DNA of 64,000 nucleotides, taken from assembly GCA_900757025.1 (NCBI GenBank), contig CAAEMG010000069.1, forward strand, positions 11,639-75,638. Reading direction: 5' to 3'. Numbering within the stretch: position 1 is the stretch's first letter; each line of letters starts with the position of its first letter. This document shows, in pieces, positions 16,498-25,143 of the stretch. Made by a program: the position numbers and the translations under genes. This DNA is from Clostridia bacterium. Its GTDB lineage: Bacteria > Bacillota > Clostridia > Lachnospirales > Anaerotignaceae. The notes under the pieces are model-generated. The model searched no databases. It saw nothing but the letters and a program-made list of their open reading frames with translations, and was not told the origin of the DNA.

Positions 16498-17097
16498 TTA
16501 CATTTCCCTTCTGCCTTCAAGCGCCCTTGAAAGTGTTACGTCGTCAATATATTCCAAATCTCCGCCCACGGGAACGCCGTTTGCTATTCTTGTAACCTTT
16601 ATTCCCAAAGGCTTTATAAGACGGCTTATATACATTGCCGTAGCCTCACCCTCCACATTAGGGTTTGTGGCAAGTATAATTTCCTCCGGTTCTTCTTCCT
16701 TTATTCTGGTAAGAAGTTCTTTTATTTTTATATCCTGAGGGCCTACACCTGTCATAGGTGAAATTGCGCCGTGAAGAACATGGTAAATTCCTTTAAATTC
16801 CCTTGTTCTTTCGTATGCCGCCAAATCTCTTGAATTTTCCACAACCATTATAACTTTGTGGTTTCTGTCTTTATCGGCACATATTGGACATATTTCGCTG
16901 TCTGTAATGGTGCAGCATTTGGAACAGTATTTAACGTTTTCTTTTGCTTCAACAATAGCCTCCGCAAGAGCCCTTGCTTTTTCGGAGGGCATATTTATTA
17001 TATGAAAAGCAAGCCTTTGTGCGCTTTTTCCGCCTATTCCCGGCAAAGAAGAAAGCTGCTCAATAAGCTTTGTTATATAATTTCCGTAATAATTCAT
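16498..17097 (-). CDS. recR: Recombination mediator protein RecR
   Basis: 199 residues. RecR works with RecO and RecF to load RecA at gaps. It has the N-terminal HhH segment ([20 protein letters not shown]), a four-cysteine zinc finger ([17 protein letters not shown]), and a Toprim domain starting [14 protein letters not shown]. It follows ybaB closely and precedes thyA. The order SRP RNA, dnaX, ybaB, recR is conserved across Firmicutes. Confidence 0.97.
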   Translation of the reverse strand: MNYYGNYITKLIEQLSSLPGIGGKSAQRLAFHIINMPSEKARALAEAIVEAKENVKYCSKCCTITDSEICPICADKDRNHKVIMVVENSRDLAAYERTREFKGIYHVLHGAISPMTGVGPQDIKIKELLTRIKEEEPEEIILATNPNVEGEATAMYISRLIKPLGIKVTRIANGVPVGGDLEYIDDVTLSRALEGRREM

Positions 17098-17112
17098 TAT
17101 TTTTCAGCCTTC

Positions 17113-17448
17113 TTAGAATAATCCGCCGCCCATGCCGCCTGTTACTTTAGACATTTCGCTGTTTGCATATTCGTCTGCCTGACGAACCGCTTCGTTTACG
17201 GCTGAAAGTATAAGGTCTTCAAGCATTTCAACATCATCGCTGTCCACAACTTCAGGGTTGATTTTAATGCTTTCGATTACTTTTTTGCCTGTTATAACAA
17301 TTTTAACGGCTCCGCCGCCGGAAGTTGTTTCAATTTTCTTTTCTGCAAGAGCAGCCTGTGTTTCTTCCATTTTTCTCTGCATTCTCTGGGCCTGTTTCAT
17401 AAGGTTATTCATGTTCATGCCGCCCATACCGCCAAATCCTTTTGCCAT
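17113..17448 (-). CDS. YbaB/EbfC-family nucleoid-associated protein
   Basis: 111 residues. The family forms a dimer shaped like tweezers that binds DNA. A Gly/Met-rich head ([29 protein letters not shown]) leads into the conserved [22 protein letters not shown] core and an acidic helix. The C-terminus is glycine-rich. It lies between dnaX and recR, its standard place. Confidence 0.93.
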   Translation of the reverse strand: MAKGFGGMGGMNMNNLMKQAQRMQRKMEETQAALAEKKIETTSGGGAVKIVITGKKVIESIKINPEVVDSDDVEMLEDLILSAVNEAVRQADEYANSEMSKVTGGMGGGLF

Positions 17449-17490
17449 TTTAAAATTCCTCCTAAAAATTTAATATTTACGTTTTTTAAA

Positions 17491-19083
17491 TTAATATTTA
17501 TCTATAACATCCGCCTCCGGAAAATATGAGTTCATAAGGCTTGCAAACTCCGGATCATCTTTCTCGCTGTCGCCGTAGGTTATTCTTTCCCACTCATCAT
17601 ATTCTTCCTTCGTAACGGTTTTTATATCAAATTCCCTGCCAAAAAAATTATTCAATTTTTCATGCACTATATTAAGTTTGCTGTCAAGAAGGTCTTTTTC
17701 TCCTCCGCTTTCACAGATAAAAGAAAGTCTTCCGTTCTGCATATCACCTATTTTTACTCTTTGCAGAAGAGTTTTTTCAACTATATCGAACTCTTCAATA
17801 AAATCTTCCCAGCCGGCTTTAACCTTTTCAAAATCCTCGCTCATTGCCTTCGGACGAGGCTTTTTTGGGGTTTTGGGCTTTTTTGCCACAGATGTCTGCG
17901 AAGCATCATCAACCGAAACCTTAATTCCGTTTTTAATTTCTCTTTCAATGTAGGCAAGTCTTGCCGCCATTGCCGAAACATCATTTACGGCTGTAGGAGT
18001 GCAAAGCTTTATAAGCCCAACTTCAAGCACAACTCTTTTGTTTGACGCATATTTCATATCCGCAGCCAAAAGAGAAAGTTCTTTTATAAAAAATATAACT
18101 TCCTCGCTTGAAATTTCTTTTGCCTGTTTAAAAAGCCTGTTTACGTTATCCTGCGATGTATCCAGAAGGCTTTCAGCCTCATTTTGAGATGCAAGAACCA
18201 CAAGAAGATTTCTGAAATGCTGTATCATTTCGTCAACAAACCTTGCCGTGTCACGCCCTGCCGTCATAATTTCGTCAACAAGCTCCATAACTTTTTTGCA
18301 GCTTCTTTCTTTGAGGGCATCTGTCATTTCAAAAAGCACCGTATCATCTACGGCACCGGAAATTTCACGAACTTTTTCAACGGTAATTTTTTCGCCGTAA
18401 TAAAAACTCAAACACTGGTCAAGTATACTCAAACTGTCACGCATAGAGCCATCGCCAAGCTGTGCAACATACTGAAGAGCCTCATCGTCAATTTCAACAT
18501 TTTCGTTTTCAACGCATTTTTTAAGTGCCGCCGTAATCTGTCCGGAATTTATTCTTTTAAAATCAAACCTCTGACAGCGTGAATGTATTGTTGCCGGAAC
18601 TTTTTGAGGGTCTGTTGTTGCCAAAATAAATATAACGTGTTCAGGCGGTTCTTCAAGTGTTTTAAGCAGTGCATTAAAAGCACCCGCCGAAAGCATATGA
18701 ACCTCGTCTATAATGTATACCTTATATTTTCCCTCGGCAGGAGGGTATTTAACCTCTTCACGTATTTCCCTTATATTGTCAACGCTGTTGTTTGATGCGG
18801 CGTCAACTTCAATTACATTTACGCTTCGGCCTTCATTCATTGCCCTGCACATTTCACATTCATTGCATGGCTCACCGTTTACGGGATTAAGACAGTTTAT
18901 AGCTTTTGCAAAAATTTTTGCCGTAGAAGTTTTTCCAGTTCCTCTTGTGCCGCAAAAAAGATATGCGTGGGAAACCCTGTCGGAAATCATCTGATTTTTG
19001 AGGGTGCGCACAATATGTTCCTGTCCTATAACCTTTTCAAAGGTATCGGGTCTGTATTTTCTGTATAAAGCTGTGTACGCCAC
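17491..19083 (-). CDS. dnaX: DNA polymerase III gamma/tau subunit
   Basis: 530 residues from a GTG start with GGAGGCGG upstream. DnaX is the clamp-loader ATPase. It has Walker A in CGTRGTGKTSTA near residue 48, a zinc site (CLNPVNGEPCNECEMC), Walker B IIDEVHML, the SRC arginine-finger motif in HSRCQRFDF, and a basic linker (KKPKTPKKPRPKA). The C-terminal domain III/V is short compared with E. coli tau. It lies between the SRP RNA gene and ybaB. No slippery A-run suggests the programmed frameshift seen in E. coli. Confidence 0.95.
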   Translation of the reverse strand: MAYTALYRKYRPDTFEKVIGQEHIVRTLKNQMISDRVSHAYLFCGTRGTGKTSTAKIFAKAINCLNPVNGEPCNECEMCRAMNEGRSVNVIEVDAASNNSVDNIREIREEVKYPPAEGKYKVYIIDEVHMLSAGAFNALLKTLEEPPEHVIFILATTDPQKVPATIHSRCQRFDFKRINSGQITAALKKCVENENVEIDDEALQYVAQLGDGSMRDSLSILDQCLSFYYGEKITVEKVREISGAVDDTVLFEMTDALKERSCKKVMELVDEIMTAGRDTARFVDEMIQHFRNLLVVLASQNEAESLLDTSQDNVNRLFKQAKEISSEEVIFFIKELSLLAADMKYASNKRVVLEVGLIKLCTPTAVNDVSAMAARLAYIEREIKNGIKVSVDDASQTSVAKKPKTPKKPRPKAMSEDFEKVKAGWEDFIEEFDIVEKTLLQRVKIGDMQNGRLSFICESGGEKDLLDSKLNIVHEKLNNFFGREFDIKTVTKEEYDEWERITYGDSEKDDPEFASLMNSYFPEADVIDKY

Positions 19084-19103
19084 CTAAAACCGCCTCCAAA
19101 CGC

Positions 19104-19141
19104 AAAAATAAAGCGCAACGGGCAAAAGTGCCTGTGCGCTT
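19104..19141 (-). terminator. Hairpin between SRP RNA and dnaX
   Basis: AAGCGCA pairs with TGCGCTT, with an inner GGCA/TGCC stem, followed by TATTTTT on the minus strand. It probably ends the SRP RNA transcript. Confidence 0.65.
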
Positions 19142-19171
19142 ACTACGGCACTTAACGCCGCTACATTTTAA

Positions 19172-19440
19172 AAAAGGATTCCATGCACCCGTCTTTGACT
19201 TTCTCTGCCAGAGCGTTACCTTGTTCAAAAGCTCAGGCCAAGCACCCTTGCGGCACACAGAAGTATTTGCTTAGTGCTGCTTTCTTCCGAACCTGACACG
19301 ATTCACAAGCTCCTGTTGCACAAGACTCAGCCGTCAACGCCCATTCCAAGGGCAGACCAAAGACTTTGAAAGCCTCAGTACAGGCATCACCCCTGCTATA
19401 GCGGATTGCAGGTACAGGGAGCCGCTGCTTCCCCGGCTAG
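19172..19440 (-). ncRNA. ffs: Signal recognition particle RNA, large bacterial type
   Basis: The conserved SRP core GGTTCGGAAGAAAGCAGC lies on the minus strand at 19293-19276 at the tip of a long hairpin. The 5' part has the Alu-domain signature near GCCGGGG and TGTACCTGCAATCCGC (19415 region), as in the B. subtilis scRNA. The total of about 270 nt fits the large form found in Bacillus and Clostridium. The gene stands upstream of dnaX, a conserved position. The mature ends are estimated to within about 10 bases. Confidence 0.9.
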
Positions 19441-19480
19441 CATGGAAATTTTATAAACATATTAAAAGTGATACCAATAT

Positions 19481-19509
19481 ATTATACAAGTACAAAGCCG
19501 TTATGTCAA
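19481..19509 (-). promoter_or_regulatory. SRP RNA promoter
   Basis: A consensus promoter on the minus strand: TTGACA (19509-19504), 17 bases, TATAAT (19486-19481). It lies about 40 bases before the mature 5' end of the SRP RNA. Confidence 0.88.
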
Positions 19510-19602
19510 TGAAAAAAGAAAGACATAGTTTGGCAAAAAATTGAAAAGTTTTTAAGACCTTGGCACTTTCACCTACGGTCTTATCAGTTCATCAAATCAA
19601 AA

Positions 19603-20316
19603 TTATCCCAATATTGAAAATCCCATGCTCTTAATATCCTTTGCAAAAGCCATTATTCCGTCATGGCTGAGTTCTGTTAAATCTTTTCCCAAACCCGAAA
19701 GTTTTTTGATAACATCGGCTGGAACCGTTATAATATGGCAGCCCAGCTTTTCTGCCTGATAAATATTGTAAACCTCTCTTGTGCTTGCCCACAAAATCTT
19801 TATATTGCTGTTTTTCTTTGCATATTCAACAATATTTTTAACTATAGGCTCAGGGTCAACGCCAACATCGGCTATTCTTCCCGCAAAAACAGAAATTATT
19901 GCTTCTGTGCCTGGGCATACGGCATCAATCATTTCTTTTGCCTGCTTTTCTGTCATAATAACAGTTACGTTTACTTTAATGCCTTTTTCCGTAAGACGTT
20001 TTATAAGAGGAGCCGAGGATTCATATTTTGTGTTCATACAAGGAATTTTAACAAAAACATTTTTGCCCAAAGCGCTTATTACTTCTGCTTCTTTTTCCAT
20101 AGTTTCAAAATCATCGCCGAATACTTCAAATGAAAGAGGAGCATCGGGTATTTTTTCAACAACTTCTTTTGCAAAAGCCACATAATCTGTTACTCCTGCT
20201 TTTTTCATAAGCGAAGGATTTGTTGTAAAGCCCGTTACAACGCCTTCTTCGTGCTGTTTTATCATGCTCTGTGCATCTGCGCCGTCTGCGTAAATATCTA
20301 TTTTATATCCGTTCAT
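19603..20316 (-). CDS. Transaldolase/fructose-6-phosphate aldolase family protein
   Basis: 237 residues, close to the small Fsa/TalC-type branch. The Schiff-base lysine is in FVKIPCMNTK near residue 88. Other marks are the opening YKIDIYADGADAQSM, TGFTTNPSLM, FAGRIADVGVDP, and ILWASTREVYNIYQAEKLGCHIITVP. The branch includes enzymes that cleave or make fructose-6-phosphate and others with pentose transaldolase activity; assignment is not decided by sequence. The promoter has a CACTTTAAAGTG palindrome in its spacer, so transcription is probably repressed by a regulator shared with the LarA operon. Confidence 0.85.
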   Translation of the reverse strand: MNGYKIDIYADGADAQSMIKQHEEGVVTGFTTNPSLMKKAGVTDYVAFAKEVVEKIPDAPLSFEVFGDDFETMEKEAEVISALGKNVFVKIPCMNTKYESSAPLIKRLTEKGIKVNVTVIMTEKQAKEMIDAVCPGTEAIISVFAGRIADVGVDPEPIVKNIVEYAKKNSNIKILWASTREVYNIYQAEKLGCHIITVPADVIKKLSGLGKDLTELSHDGIMAFAKDIKSMGFSILG

Positions 20317-20350
20317 TTTATGTACCTCCCAAAAAGTAATTACGGGTTAT

Positions 20351-20379
20351 ATTTTATCACTTTAAAGTGAGAATGTCAC
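20351..20379 (-). promoter_or_regulatory. Transaldolase promoter with palindromic operator in the spacer
   Basis: Minus strand GTGACA (20379-20374), 17 bases, TAAAAT (20356-20351). The 12-bp palindrome CACTTTAAAGTG (20358-20369) fills most of the spacer. The same palindrome is at 61775-61786 near the LarA T-box promoter. Confidence 0.65.
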
Positions 20380-20404
20380 TATAATTTTTTATTTTTTACA
20401 CAAA

Positions 20405-20431
20405 CAAAAAAGGAGGCATTTCGCCTCCTTA
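20405..20431 (-). terminator. Terminator after the RidA gene
   Basis: AAGGAGGC pairs with GCCTCCTT around a short loop, followed by a T-run on the minus strand. Confidence 0.88.
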
Positions 20432-20441
20432 AATTATTTTT

Positions 20442-20813
20442 TTATTTAACCGCTATTGCTTCAACTTCGCAAAGCACGTTTTTGGGCAGTGTTTTAACGG
20501 CAACACAGCTTCTTGCCGGCTTTGATGTAAAATATTTTTCATAAACAGCATTAAATGCCGCAAAATCATCCATATGTGCAATAAAACAAGTTGTTTTAAC
20601 AACATTTTCAAAGCCTGTTCCGGCCTCTTCAAGTATAGCTCCCACATTTTTAATTGAACGCTCAGCCTGTGTTGTTATTTCTGTTCCGTCTATTTCTCCC
20701 GTAGCAGGATTAACAGGTATACAGCCGCTTACAAACACGAAACCGTTTGCTTCAATAGCCTGTGAATATGGGCCTATAGCCGCAGGAGCATTTGATGTTG
20801 ATATTTTTTTCAT
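20442..20813 (-). CDS. RidA/YjgF-family deaminase
   Basis: 123 residues, the usual size. RidA proteins hydrolyse reactive enamine/imine products of PLP enzymes. The full set of marks is present: SNAPAAIGPYSQAI near the start, FVSGCIPVNPATGEI, AERSIKNVGAILEEAG, and PARSCVAVKTLPKNVLCEVEAIA with the catalytic Arg near residue 104. It lies between the MATE transporter gene and a terminator on the minus strand, 26 bases after the transporter start side gene end. Confidence 0.93.
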   Translation of the reverse strand: MKKISTSNAPAAIGPYSQAIEANGFVFVSGCIPVNPATGEIDGTEITTQAERSIKNVGAILEEAGTGFENVVKTTCFIAHMDDFAAFNAVYEKYFTSKPARSCVAVKTLPKNVLCEVEAIAVK

Positions 20814-20839
20814 TCAAAACACCTCTTTCAAAACAAACA

Positions 20840-22207
20840 TTAAATACTTTTTCCCTTTTGTTTGTTTGCTTCAAGCCTTTTAAGCCATCTGCCGCTTTTT
20901 AAATATATTGTATATATTGTATTGGAGCTTATAGGCGCCGCAATCCATGCAGCCGCAACTCCATAAAAGCCGAAATTAAGTATTTTTGCAAAGAAATATG
21001 CAACAGGTATTCTCAGTATAAGCTGTGCAAAAATTGTGTTTTTGAGGGCAAACATGGCATTTCCGGTTCCTTTTATAAAGCCCATAAGAGGATAATAAAT
21101 TCCGTAAATAAGATACATAAAGCATGATACTTTAAGGTATCTTCCGGCCATATCCACAACCTCAGGGTCTGTGTTGAATATTGACGCAAAATGATGTCCA
21201 AAGAAGAACATTGCAAACATAAGCACAAGGTTAAAAGGAATTATAAGTTTTCTGCCTGCCGAAATTCCCTTTATGGCTCTTTCTGTCTGTCCTACGCCAA
21301 GGTTCTGGCTTGTTACGGCAGCAACAGAGTCGTTTACAGCCGTTGAAGGAAGTATTGCAAAGTTATCAAGCTTTACGCAAATTCCATATGCAGCACTTGC
21401 CGCAAGACCATATGTATTTACTATTCCGTTTAAAGCAAGATACGCTACGTTTATGGTTGCCTGCTGAAGTGCCGAAGGGAAACCTATACGTACAAGGTCT
21501 TTTGCCGTTTCTTTATCAAAAGTCCAGTCTTTAGGGCTGAAAGTTACAATATGCTTTTTGCTGCGGAAATATATAATGCTCAATAAGAAAGATACAGCCT
21601 GACTTATTACCGTTGCCGAAGCGGCGCCGACAACTTCCAGGTGCATATGTGCTATAAAAACATAATCCAAAACAGCATTTGTAACACAGGCAGCTATAAC
21701 AAAATACATTGAACTTTTTGAATCGCCGAATCCTCTTTGAATAGCACATACAAGATTATATCCAAGAGTAAATATCATTCCGAGAAAAATAATGCTGAGA
21801 TATTTTTCTGCCGCACCAACCGCCTCGGCAGGCGTTGAAATCCATTTTAAAATATACGGCGTAAGCAAAAGCCCCAAAGCCGTTATAAATATCGCTCCGC
21901 AAAGGAACATAACTATTGCCGTATTTGCCGTACGTTTAATTTTTTCTTCATCGCCTATACCAATCTGGCTGCCCAAAAGAATTGTAACTCCAAGGCTCAT
22001 TCCGGCAACAGCCATAAAAAGCAAATTCATAACAGGGCCTCCAACAGAAACGGCAACTGTTCCGACTGTTCCCATGTATTTGCCTATAAAGTACATATCA
22101 ACAGCATTGTACATAGCCTGAAAAAGATTTGAAATAACAACAGGAACGGCAAAAAAGAAAATCTGTTTATTAAGACTTCCTTTTGTGAAATCCGTTTTCA
22201 GAGCCAT
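20840..22207 (-). CDS. MATE-family efflux transporter
   Basis: 455 residues with about 12 hydrophobic helices. MATE proteins export cationic drugs or metabolites in exchange for Na+ or H+. The family opening DFTKGSLNKQIFFFAVPVVISNLFQAMYN and GGPVMNLLFMAVAGMSLG, plus the twin-lobe repeat (two halves of about 220 residues), are visible. AGGGGAG lies upstream of the ATG. It precedes the RidA gene on the same strand. The substrate cannot be inferred. Confidence 0.92.
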   Translation of the reverse strand: MALKTDFTKGSLNKQIFFFAVPVVISNLFQAMYNAVDMYFIGKYMGTVGTVAVSVGGPVMNLLFMAVAGMSLGVTILLGSQIGIGDEEKIKRTANTAIVMFLCGAIFITALGLLLTPYILKWISTPAEAVGAAEKYLSIIFLGMIFTLGYNLVCAIQRGFGDSKSSMYFVIAACVTNAVLDYVFIAHMHLEVVGAASATVISQAVSFLLSIIYFRSKKHIVTFSPKDWTFDKETAKDLVRIGFPSALQQATINVAYLALNGIVNTYGLAASAAYGICVKLDNFAILPSTAVNDSVAAVTSQNLGVGQTERAIKGISAGRKLIIPFNLVLMFAMFFFGHHFASIFNTDPEVVDMAGRYLKVSCFMYLIYGIYYPLMGFIKGTGNAMFALKNTIFAQLILRIPVAYFFAKILNFGFYGVAAAWIAAPISSNTIYTIYLKSGRWLKRLEANKQKGKSI

Positions 22208-22242
22208 ATCTAAAACTCCCCTTTCTTTTTTCCCAAATACAC

Positions 22243-22281
22243 AAAAGCCCTCATCCTTTCGGCTGAGGGCTTTTATTTTTT
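22243..22281. terminator. Hairpin between tRNA-Phe and the MATE gene
   Basis: AAAGCCCTCA pairs with TGAGGGCTTT around a 10-base loop. The T-run is strong on the plus strand (TTTTATTTTTT) and shorter on the minus strand, where it would end tRNA-Phe. Confidence 0.7.
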
Positions 22282-22286
22282 AACAG

Positions 22287-22359
<73 letters not shown>

Positions 22360-22371
22360 ACAACACGATGT

Positions 22372-22400
22372 ATTATAGAGCAACACCATAAAAAAGTCAA
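22372..22400 (-). promoter_or_regulatory. tRNA-Phe promoter
   Basis: Minus strand TTGACT (22400-22395), 17 bases, TATAAT (22377-22372), 12 bases before the tRNA. Confidence 0.88.
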
Positions 22401-22440
22401 TATGTTTTTTCAAAAAAAATTTATTTTTTTACAAAAACCA

Positions 22441-22475
22441 TAAAAATACAGCGGCAATACAAAATACTGCCGCCA
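22441..22475 (-). terminator. Terminator after tadA
   Basis: GCGGCA pairs with TGCCGC across a 12-base loop, then TGTATTTTTA on the minus strand. It follows the tadA stop codon. Confidence 0.6.
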
Positions 22476-22479
22476 ATTT

Positions 22480-22953
22480 TCATTCTTCTTTTTTCTCTTT
22501 TTTTCTGAATCTTTTAAAAAACTCTTTCATCATTGCGGCACACTCTTCTTTAAGCACACCTTCCGTAACATCAACTTGATGATTAAGTTTAGGCTCATTA
22601 AGCACATCAAGCACAGAGCCGGCACAGCCTGCCTTTGGATTTTTTGCTCCGTAAACAACCCTTGGTATTCTCGCCTGAACTATTGCCCCTGCACACATAG
22701 GACACGGTTCAACGGTAACATACATTGTGCATTCCTCTATCCTCCAGTCGCCCATAAAATGTGCCGCCTCATTTATTGCTATTATTTCAGCATGACACAA
22801 AGGATTGCCCTCTGTATTTCGTCTGTTAAAGCCTCTGCCGATTATTTCTCCATTATGCACTATAACCGCCCCTATCGGAACTTCTCCTGCGTCATAGGCG
22901 TCCTGAGCAGCTTTCAAAGCCTCTTTCATATAATATTCATCGTTAAATTCCAT
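22480..22953 (-). CDS. tadA: tRNA-specific adenosine deaminase
   Basis: 157 residues. TadA makes inosine at wobble position 34 of tRNA-Arg(ACG). The zinc deaminase motifs are HAEIIAINEA (H54, catalytic E56) and PCPMCAGAI near residue 84, with MKEALKAAQDAYDAGEVPIGAVIV at the start. The basic tail (RFRKKEKKEE) is a little longer than in E. coli. It precedes a terminator and follows the repeat lipoprotein gene by 1 nt. Confidence 0.95.
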   Translation of the reverse strand: MEFNDEYYMKEALKAAQDAYDAGEVPIGAVIVHNGEIIGRGFNRRNTEGNPLCHAEIIAINEAAHFMGDWRIEECTMYVTVEPCPMCAGAIVQARIPRVVYGAKNPKAGCAGSVLDVLNEPKLNHQVDVTEGVLKEECAAMMKEFFKRFRKKEKKEE

Positions 22954-22954
22954 T

Positions 22955-24292
22955 TTATTCTCCCATATTAAGAGTTATTGTTCCTTCTTCCGCATTATCT
23001 ATAAACAGATAATCGTCTTTTCCGTTTCCGTCAAAATCGCCGGCATATATTCTGTTTCCGTAATCAATTTTTTCATTGTCTGAAATAAGACCGTTTGGAG
23101 TAAGTATATATTTTATTGCCGTTCCCGTATTGTCACATATATAAATTTCTTTTACACCGTCTCCATTTGTGTCACCTGTATAAATGTTTCCGTAAAAACT
23201 TTCAACGGAAATATTGGTTCTCCATATGCAAACAAAGCCCGTCGACTCTTTTCTGTATATAAAAAGGTCTTTTCCGTCGGTAATTATATATTCTTCTTTT
23301 CCGTCTCCGTCTATGTCACATTCCTTAAAATCCGATGCCTGAATATTAAGATAAAAACTTTCTTTTTTCTCATAGCCACCGTTTGAAGGCTCATAAATGT
23401 CTATATATTTGTCATTTATTGCCGCAAAACCGTCGCCTATTCTTCCAACACAGGTGTATGTTCCGTTTGTAAGCTGTGTTTCATAAGAAATTTTTTTAAA
23501 AGAAGAGTCAAGATATATAATTTTTTCGGCAATAACCATTGCATTTCCTTCATAGTCTGCCGCTTCGTCCACAACGCTGCCTACCATAACGGCTGTTTTT
23601 CCGTTTTTAAGCATTGCGGCAGAAACAGGCGTGTATCCGCAAAGTGACGAGATATTCACATTGTTTGCAACAGAAAATCTCTTTCCGGAATAACGGTATC
23701 TTTTAAGGCTGTTTCCGTCAATGGCAACAAAATATGTTTCATCCTTTTCATTTTTGTAAATATCATCAAAGCCTTCATAAAGATTGGTTTTAATTTTGCT
23801 TTGGGAATATGTAATTTCATTTTTTTCCCTGTCCTCAAAGGCAGCAAACTGTGCATTGTTTCTGAAAACATTTCTGCTGTTTAAGCCATAGCTTTTTCCG
23901 TTTGAGTCATCGGGAGTATAGTATGCCCCTACAATGGAATTGTGCATAAAATAGAAATACACAAGCCCTGCTTTTTCATTGTTAAAATGGTACAAATCGG
24001 CTGTATATACAACGGCTTCTTTTCCGCTGTACCTCTCCAGATTATATCCGCTGTCTTTGCTTGCCTCAAAAATTCCGCCTGTATCCTCGCTTGGCACAGG
24101 TGCCTGATAGTAGGCAAGAGTTGAGTCATCATAATTCCAGTAAAACTTATCCGTTATTTTATCAATGGTTTCTTTGTACTGCTGTTGTCTTTGTTTTGAA
24201 AGTGAAAATCGCTCTTCCTCGCTGTTGTCTGATGAAGAACAGCCGCAAAAAAGCATTGCCGCACACAAAACAAGTGCCGTTAATTTTTTCAT
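22955..24292 (-). CDS. Secreted lipoprotein with VCBS/FG-GAP-like Asp-rich repeats
   Basis: 445 residues with a lipoprotein signal (MKKLTALVLCAAMLFCGCSS; lipobox FCGC, Cys at 18). The C-terminal half has Ca-type D-rich loops: DIDGDGKEEYII, GDTNGDGVKEIYIC and GDFDGNGKDDYLF. These loops occur in integrin-like beta-propeller proteins. The N-terminal half is unrecognised. The protein is anchored to the outer face of the membrane. The gene ends 1 base before tadA. Its function is unknown; it may bind a ligand or a partner outside the cell. Confidence 0.7.
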   Translation of the reverse strand: MKKLTALVLCAAMLFCGCSSSDNSEEERFSLSKQRQQQYKETIDKITDKFYWNYDDSTLAYYQAPVPSEDTGGIFEASKDSGYNLERYSGKEAVVYTADLYHFNNEKAGLVYFYFMHNSIVGAYYTPDDSNGKSYGLNSRNVFRNNAQFAAFEDREKNEITYSQSKIKTNLYEGFDDIYKNEKDETYFVAIDGNSLKRYRYSGKRFSVANNVNISSLCGYTPVSAAMLKNGKTAVMVGSVVDEAADYEGNAMVIAEKIIYLDSSFKKISYETQLTNGTYTCVGRIGDGFAAINDKYIDIYEPSNGGYEKKESFYLNIQASDFKECDIDGDGKEEYIITDGKDLFIYRKESTGFVCIWRTNISVESFYGNIYTGDTNGDGVKEIYICDNTGTAIKYILTPNGLISDNEKIDYGNRIYAGDFDGNGKDDYLFIDNAEEGTITLNMGE

Positions 24293-24474
24293 AATATAAA
24301 CACCTTTTTTACTTCAAAATACCGCCTTTTAAAACATACAGGCGTATAAAAAATTATAACATATTTTTTTGCTGTTTGCACTATATAGGGTGTTTAAATG
24401 CTGTTCTGCTTTTCCTTATATTTTTCGCCCCATTGTTTCATTGTGTCTGATATTGGTTCAAGGCTATAGCCTGT
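24293..24474. other. Intergenic stretch with a likely lipoprotein promoter
   Basis: No reading frame is supported. On the minus strand a TATAAT box (revcomp near 24354-24359) could serve the lipoprotein gene, but no clear -35 box is seen. A short palindrome GGCTATAGCC is present near 24463. Confidence 0.4.
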
Positions 24475-25143
24475 TTATTTAAACTTCTCAAACACTCCGT
24501 CTTCTGCCTCACAGCAAGCCGAAATTTCTTTTTTGCCCAATTTATCAAAAAATTCTATTTTTTCGGACCATAAAGCAATTTTGAAAAATCCTCTTTTCTT
24601 TGCAAATTTTTCGTTATATTTGCTGTCACCCCAAAGAGGAACACCTCTTGATGCAAACTGAACCCTTATCTGGTGATGTCTGCCTGTTTCAAGGCGTATT
24701 TTAACAAGCGTAAGAGCATTTTCGTTTTCGTCTGTTATGGTTTTTTCCGCTTTATAATAAAGCCTTGCTTTTTTGGCATTTTTTGTTTCTTCCCTCACAA
24801 CAGAAGATGTATTTGTTTTTCCGTTTTTAAGCAGAAAATCTTCGAAAAAGCCCTCTTTTTCTTTAATTTCTCCGCACACAACGGCGCAGTATTCTTTCTT
24901 GATTTTGTTTTCCTGTACAAGCCGTGTTGCTTCTGCTGCAGCATTTTTGTTTTTTGCCAAAAGCACAACGCCTCCTACCGGTCTGTCAAGACGGTTTATA
25001 ATGCTTATGCCTTTTATATTTCTTTCATTTTCGCAAACGGTTATTACGTCATCGTCGCCTGTTTTATCGGGCTGGGAAGGCATACCCTGTGGCTTTTTCA
25101 CCAATATATAATTTTTATCTTCATATAAAACCTCAATATTCAT
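24475..25143 (-). CDS. RluA-family pseudouridine synthase
   Basis: 222 residues from the ATG at 25143, which has GGAGTGG upstream; the longer frame would begin with TTG. RluA enzymes isomerise uridines in rRNA or tRNA. The catalytic Asp is in GISIINRLDRPVGGVVLLAKN (HRLDxxTSG-type motif; D52). Other marks are KKEYCAVVCGEI and the ligand loop GRHHQIRVQFA. It lacks an S4 domain at the N-terminus. It overlaps the end of the glycosidase gene by 11 bases. The target site is not deducible. Confidence 0.9.
   Translation of the reverse strand: MNIEVLYEDKNYILVKKPQGMPSQPDKTGDDDVITVCENERNIKGISIINRLDRPVGGVVLLAKNKNAAAEATRLVQENKIKKEYCAVVCGEIKEKEGFFEDFLLKNGKTNTSSVVREETKNAKKARLYYKAEKTITDENENALTLVKIRLETGRHHQIRVQFASRGVPLWGDSKYNEKFAKKRGFFKIALWSEKIEFFDKLGKKEISACCEAEDGVFEKFK

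Noticed and set aside
19037..19258. Protein frame in the SRP RNA region
   Set aside because: It lies inside the SRP RNA and its 3' flank; the RNA core sequence explains the region.
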